Source of the DNA: UBA1227 sp045629305
Lineage (GTDB): Bacteria; Bacillota; Clostridia; Oscillospirales; Acutalibacteraceae
Reading direction: 5' to 3'
Length of the DNA: 6,285 nt
Assembly (NCBI GenBank): GCA_045629305.1
Contig: JAZQQZ010000003.1
Span: 1 to 6,285 of the forward strand
This document shows positions 5,629-6,285 of the stretch, one piece after another. Positions within the stretch are counted from its first letter, which is position 1; each line of letters begins with the position of its first letter. Under the pieces are notes generated by a model that worked only from the letters and a program-made list of their open reading frames with translations, made no database searches and was not told where the DNA came from. Position numbers and translations under genes: made by a program.

Positions 5629-5657
5629 AAAAGGCTCCCAACAGGGAGCCTTTTTTT
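5629..5657 (+). terminator. Intrinsic terminator of rpsB-tsf, probably bidirectional
   Basis: The stem is AAGGCTCCC (5631-5639) with GGGAGCCTT (5644-5652) around the loop AACA, followed by seven T on the plus strand (5651-5657). A-T pairs at 5629-5630 extend the stem. It starts 30 bases after the tsf stop. On the minus strand the same hairpin is followed by CCTTTTAATTTTATTAT, a weaker but usable T-rich tract, so it can also end the converging ligase transcript. The T-run overlaps the stop codon of that gene. Confidence 0.92.
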
Positions 5658-6285
5658 ATTCTTCTATCAACTTTCTTAAAGCACCAGCGAAACAGAAACC
5701 AAGGATTACATAGAAATAACCAGCTGTACAGAACAGCGTGTTTCCTACAAACAGAGCCATCATATATGCGAGGGTAGTAAACATAGCTCCTCGCGTCAGA
5801 GAATTCATATTTTCTCGATCTTTAATCAGCCGAATTATACCGGCGACGAATACAGACAAATATAAAATAATACCAATTATTCCAGTATATGCCGTCTGCT
5901 GTAGATAAATATTATGGGTTGAATAATCTTGAATAGACTGAAGACCATGACCAACAAGTGGTTTCTCGCTAATTGCTTCTACTGTCCATTTCCATTTCTT
6001 CCATCTATTATTTCCGATTTTGCCATATTCTTTTTCGGTTGAATCACTGGAGGATATTACAGCTATATCATCAGAAACCTGCTTCGCATCGTTCTTGATG
6101 ACTTCACTAGTAGGTGTACCAGGAATTAAAGAAATCAGTGAAACAACTGTAAATGCAATGAGAACAATAAGAGTGCGCCATTTACAGTCTTCCTTTAATT
6201 TAAACGACCAAATTACAGAAATAATAAGGGTGATAACGACTGCAAGTAGTCCACCTAAAGTGTCATTGAGAAGAATCATCCAAGA
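5656..6285 (-). CDS. O-antigen ligase/polymerase-family membrane protein, C-terminal part
   Basis: C-terminal portion of a Wzy_C/WaaL-type (PF04932-like) polytopic membrane protein, a family that joins or polymerises lipid-linked polysaccharide repeats outside the membrane. The frame stays open to the right edge (codons for S and W precede the ATG at 6279), so the start is off the window. Counting from that methionine, membrane segments are about 8-25, 35-54, 132-152 and 163-200 (probably two crossings). The large external loop, 55-130, holds the family pattern NNRWKKWKWTVEAISEKP (90-107), LVGHGL (108-113) and THN (121-123). R92 and H122 fit the catalytic Arg and His positions known from WaaL. 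It converges on tsf and shares its terminator. In a Gram-positive host it more likely serves capsule, exopolysaccharide or wall glycopolymer synthesis than LPS. The exact substrate cannot be told. Confidence 0.85.
   Translation of the reverse strand, partial: SWMILLNDTLGGLLAVVITLIISVIWSFKLKEDCKWRTLIVLIAFTVVSLISLIPGTPTSEVIKNDAKQVSDDIAVISSSDSTEKEYGKIGNNRWKKWKWTVEAISEKPLVGHGLQSIQDYSTHNIYLQQTAYTGIIGIILYLSVFVAGIIRLIKDRENMNSLTRGAMFTTLAYMMALFVGNTLFCTAGYFYVILGFCFAGALRKLIEE

Noticed and set aside
6277..6279. ATG (minus strand) as the start of the ligase gene
   Set aside because: The frame continues to the window edge, and the protein lacks the N-terminal membrane segments of the family; this is an internal methionine.

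Overview
The window looks like a chromosomal segment of a Gram-positive anaerobe of the class Clostridia, most likely Lachnospiraceae-like. The evidence is the protein style (the EF-Ts C-terminus ending in a GEGIEKKEENFADEIASM-type tail, and S2 with an Ala/Glu-rich tail), strong AGGAGG ribosome binding sites, moderate G+C and near-exclusive ACA threonine codons in rpsB and tsf. The taxonomic call is inference from recognised sequence style, not from a search.

Layout. Bases 3-1751 (+) hold most of a YgiQ-family radical SAM gene whose start lies off the left edge. Its last 41 bases overlap the start of a second gene (1711-2625, +). That gene encodes a membrane-anchored metallo-beta-lactamase-fold protein related to the C-terminal domain of the DNA-uptake protein ComEC. 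A 69-base gap then carries a sigma70/SigA-type promoter and an inverted repeat. Next comes a gene of 295 codons (2695-3582, +) joining an excisionase/MerR-like DNA-binding domain to an autoinhibited Fic domain.

After a 160-base intergenic region with a strong extended -10 promoter and a foldable leader comes the translation operon rpsB-tsf (3743-5598, +), encoding ribosomal protein S2 and elongation factor Ts. It ends in a strong intrinsic terminator. The same hairpin also serves, from the other side, a converging minus-strand gene (5656-6285). That gene is the C-terminal part of an O-antigen ligase/polymerase-family membrane protein and runs off the right edge.

How the parts relate. YgiQ and the MBL protein are probably co-transcribed and translationally coupled. 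The HTH-Fic gene has its own promoter and may regulate itself: an 11-base word (CTTATCGGCAA) occurs twice in direct orientation, and its 9-base core occurs once inverted, around the promoter and the start of the gene. rpsB and tsf form a classical two-gene operon, with the tsf ribosome binding site embedded in the poly-Glu end of rpsB. The ligase fragment is functionally unrelated and belongs to a neighbouring cell-surface polysaccharide region.

Most of the window is ordinary core genome. The items most worth following are the repeated word around the HTH-Fic promoter, the structured rpsB leader, and the enlarged EF-Ts with about 60-75 extra residues. No complete new system, CRISPR array, insertion sequence or tRNA/rRNA gene was seen.
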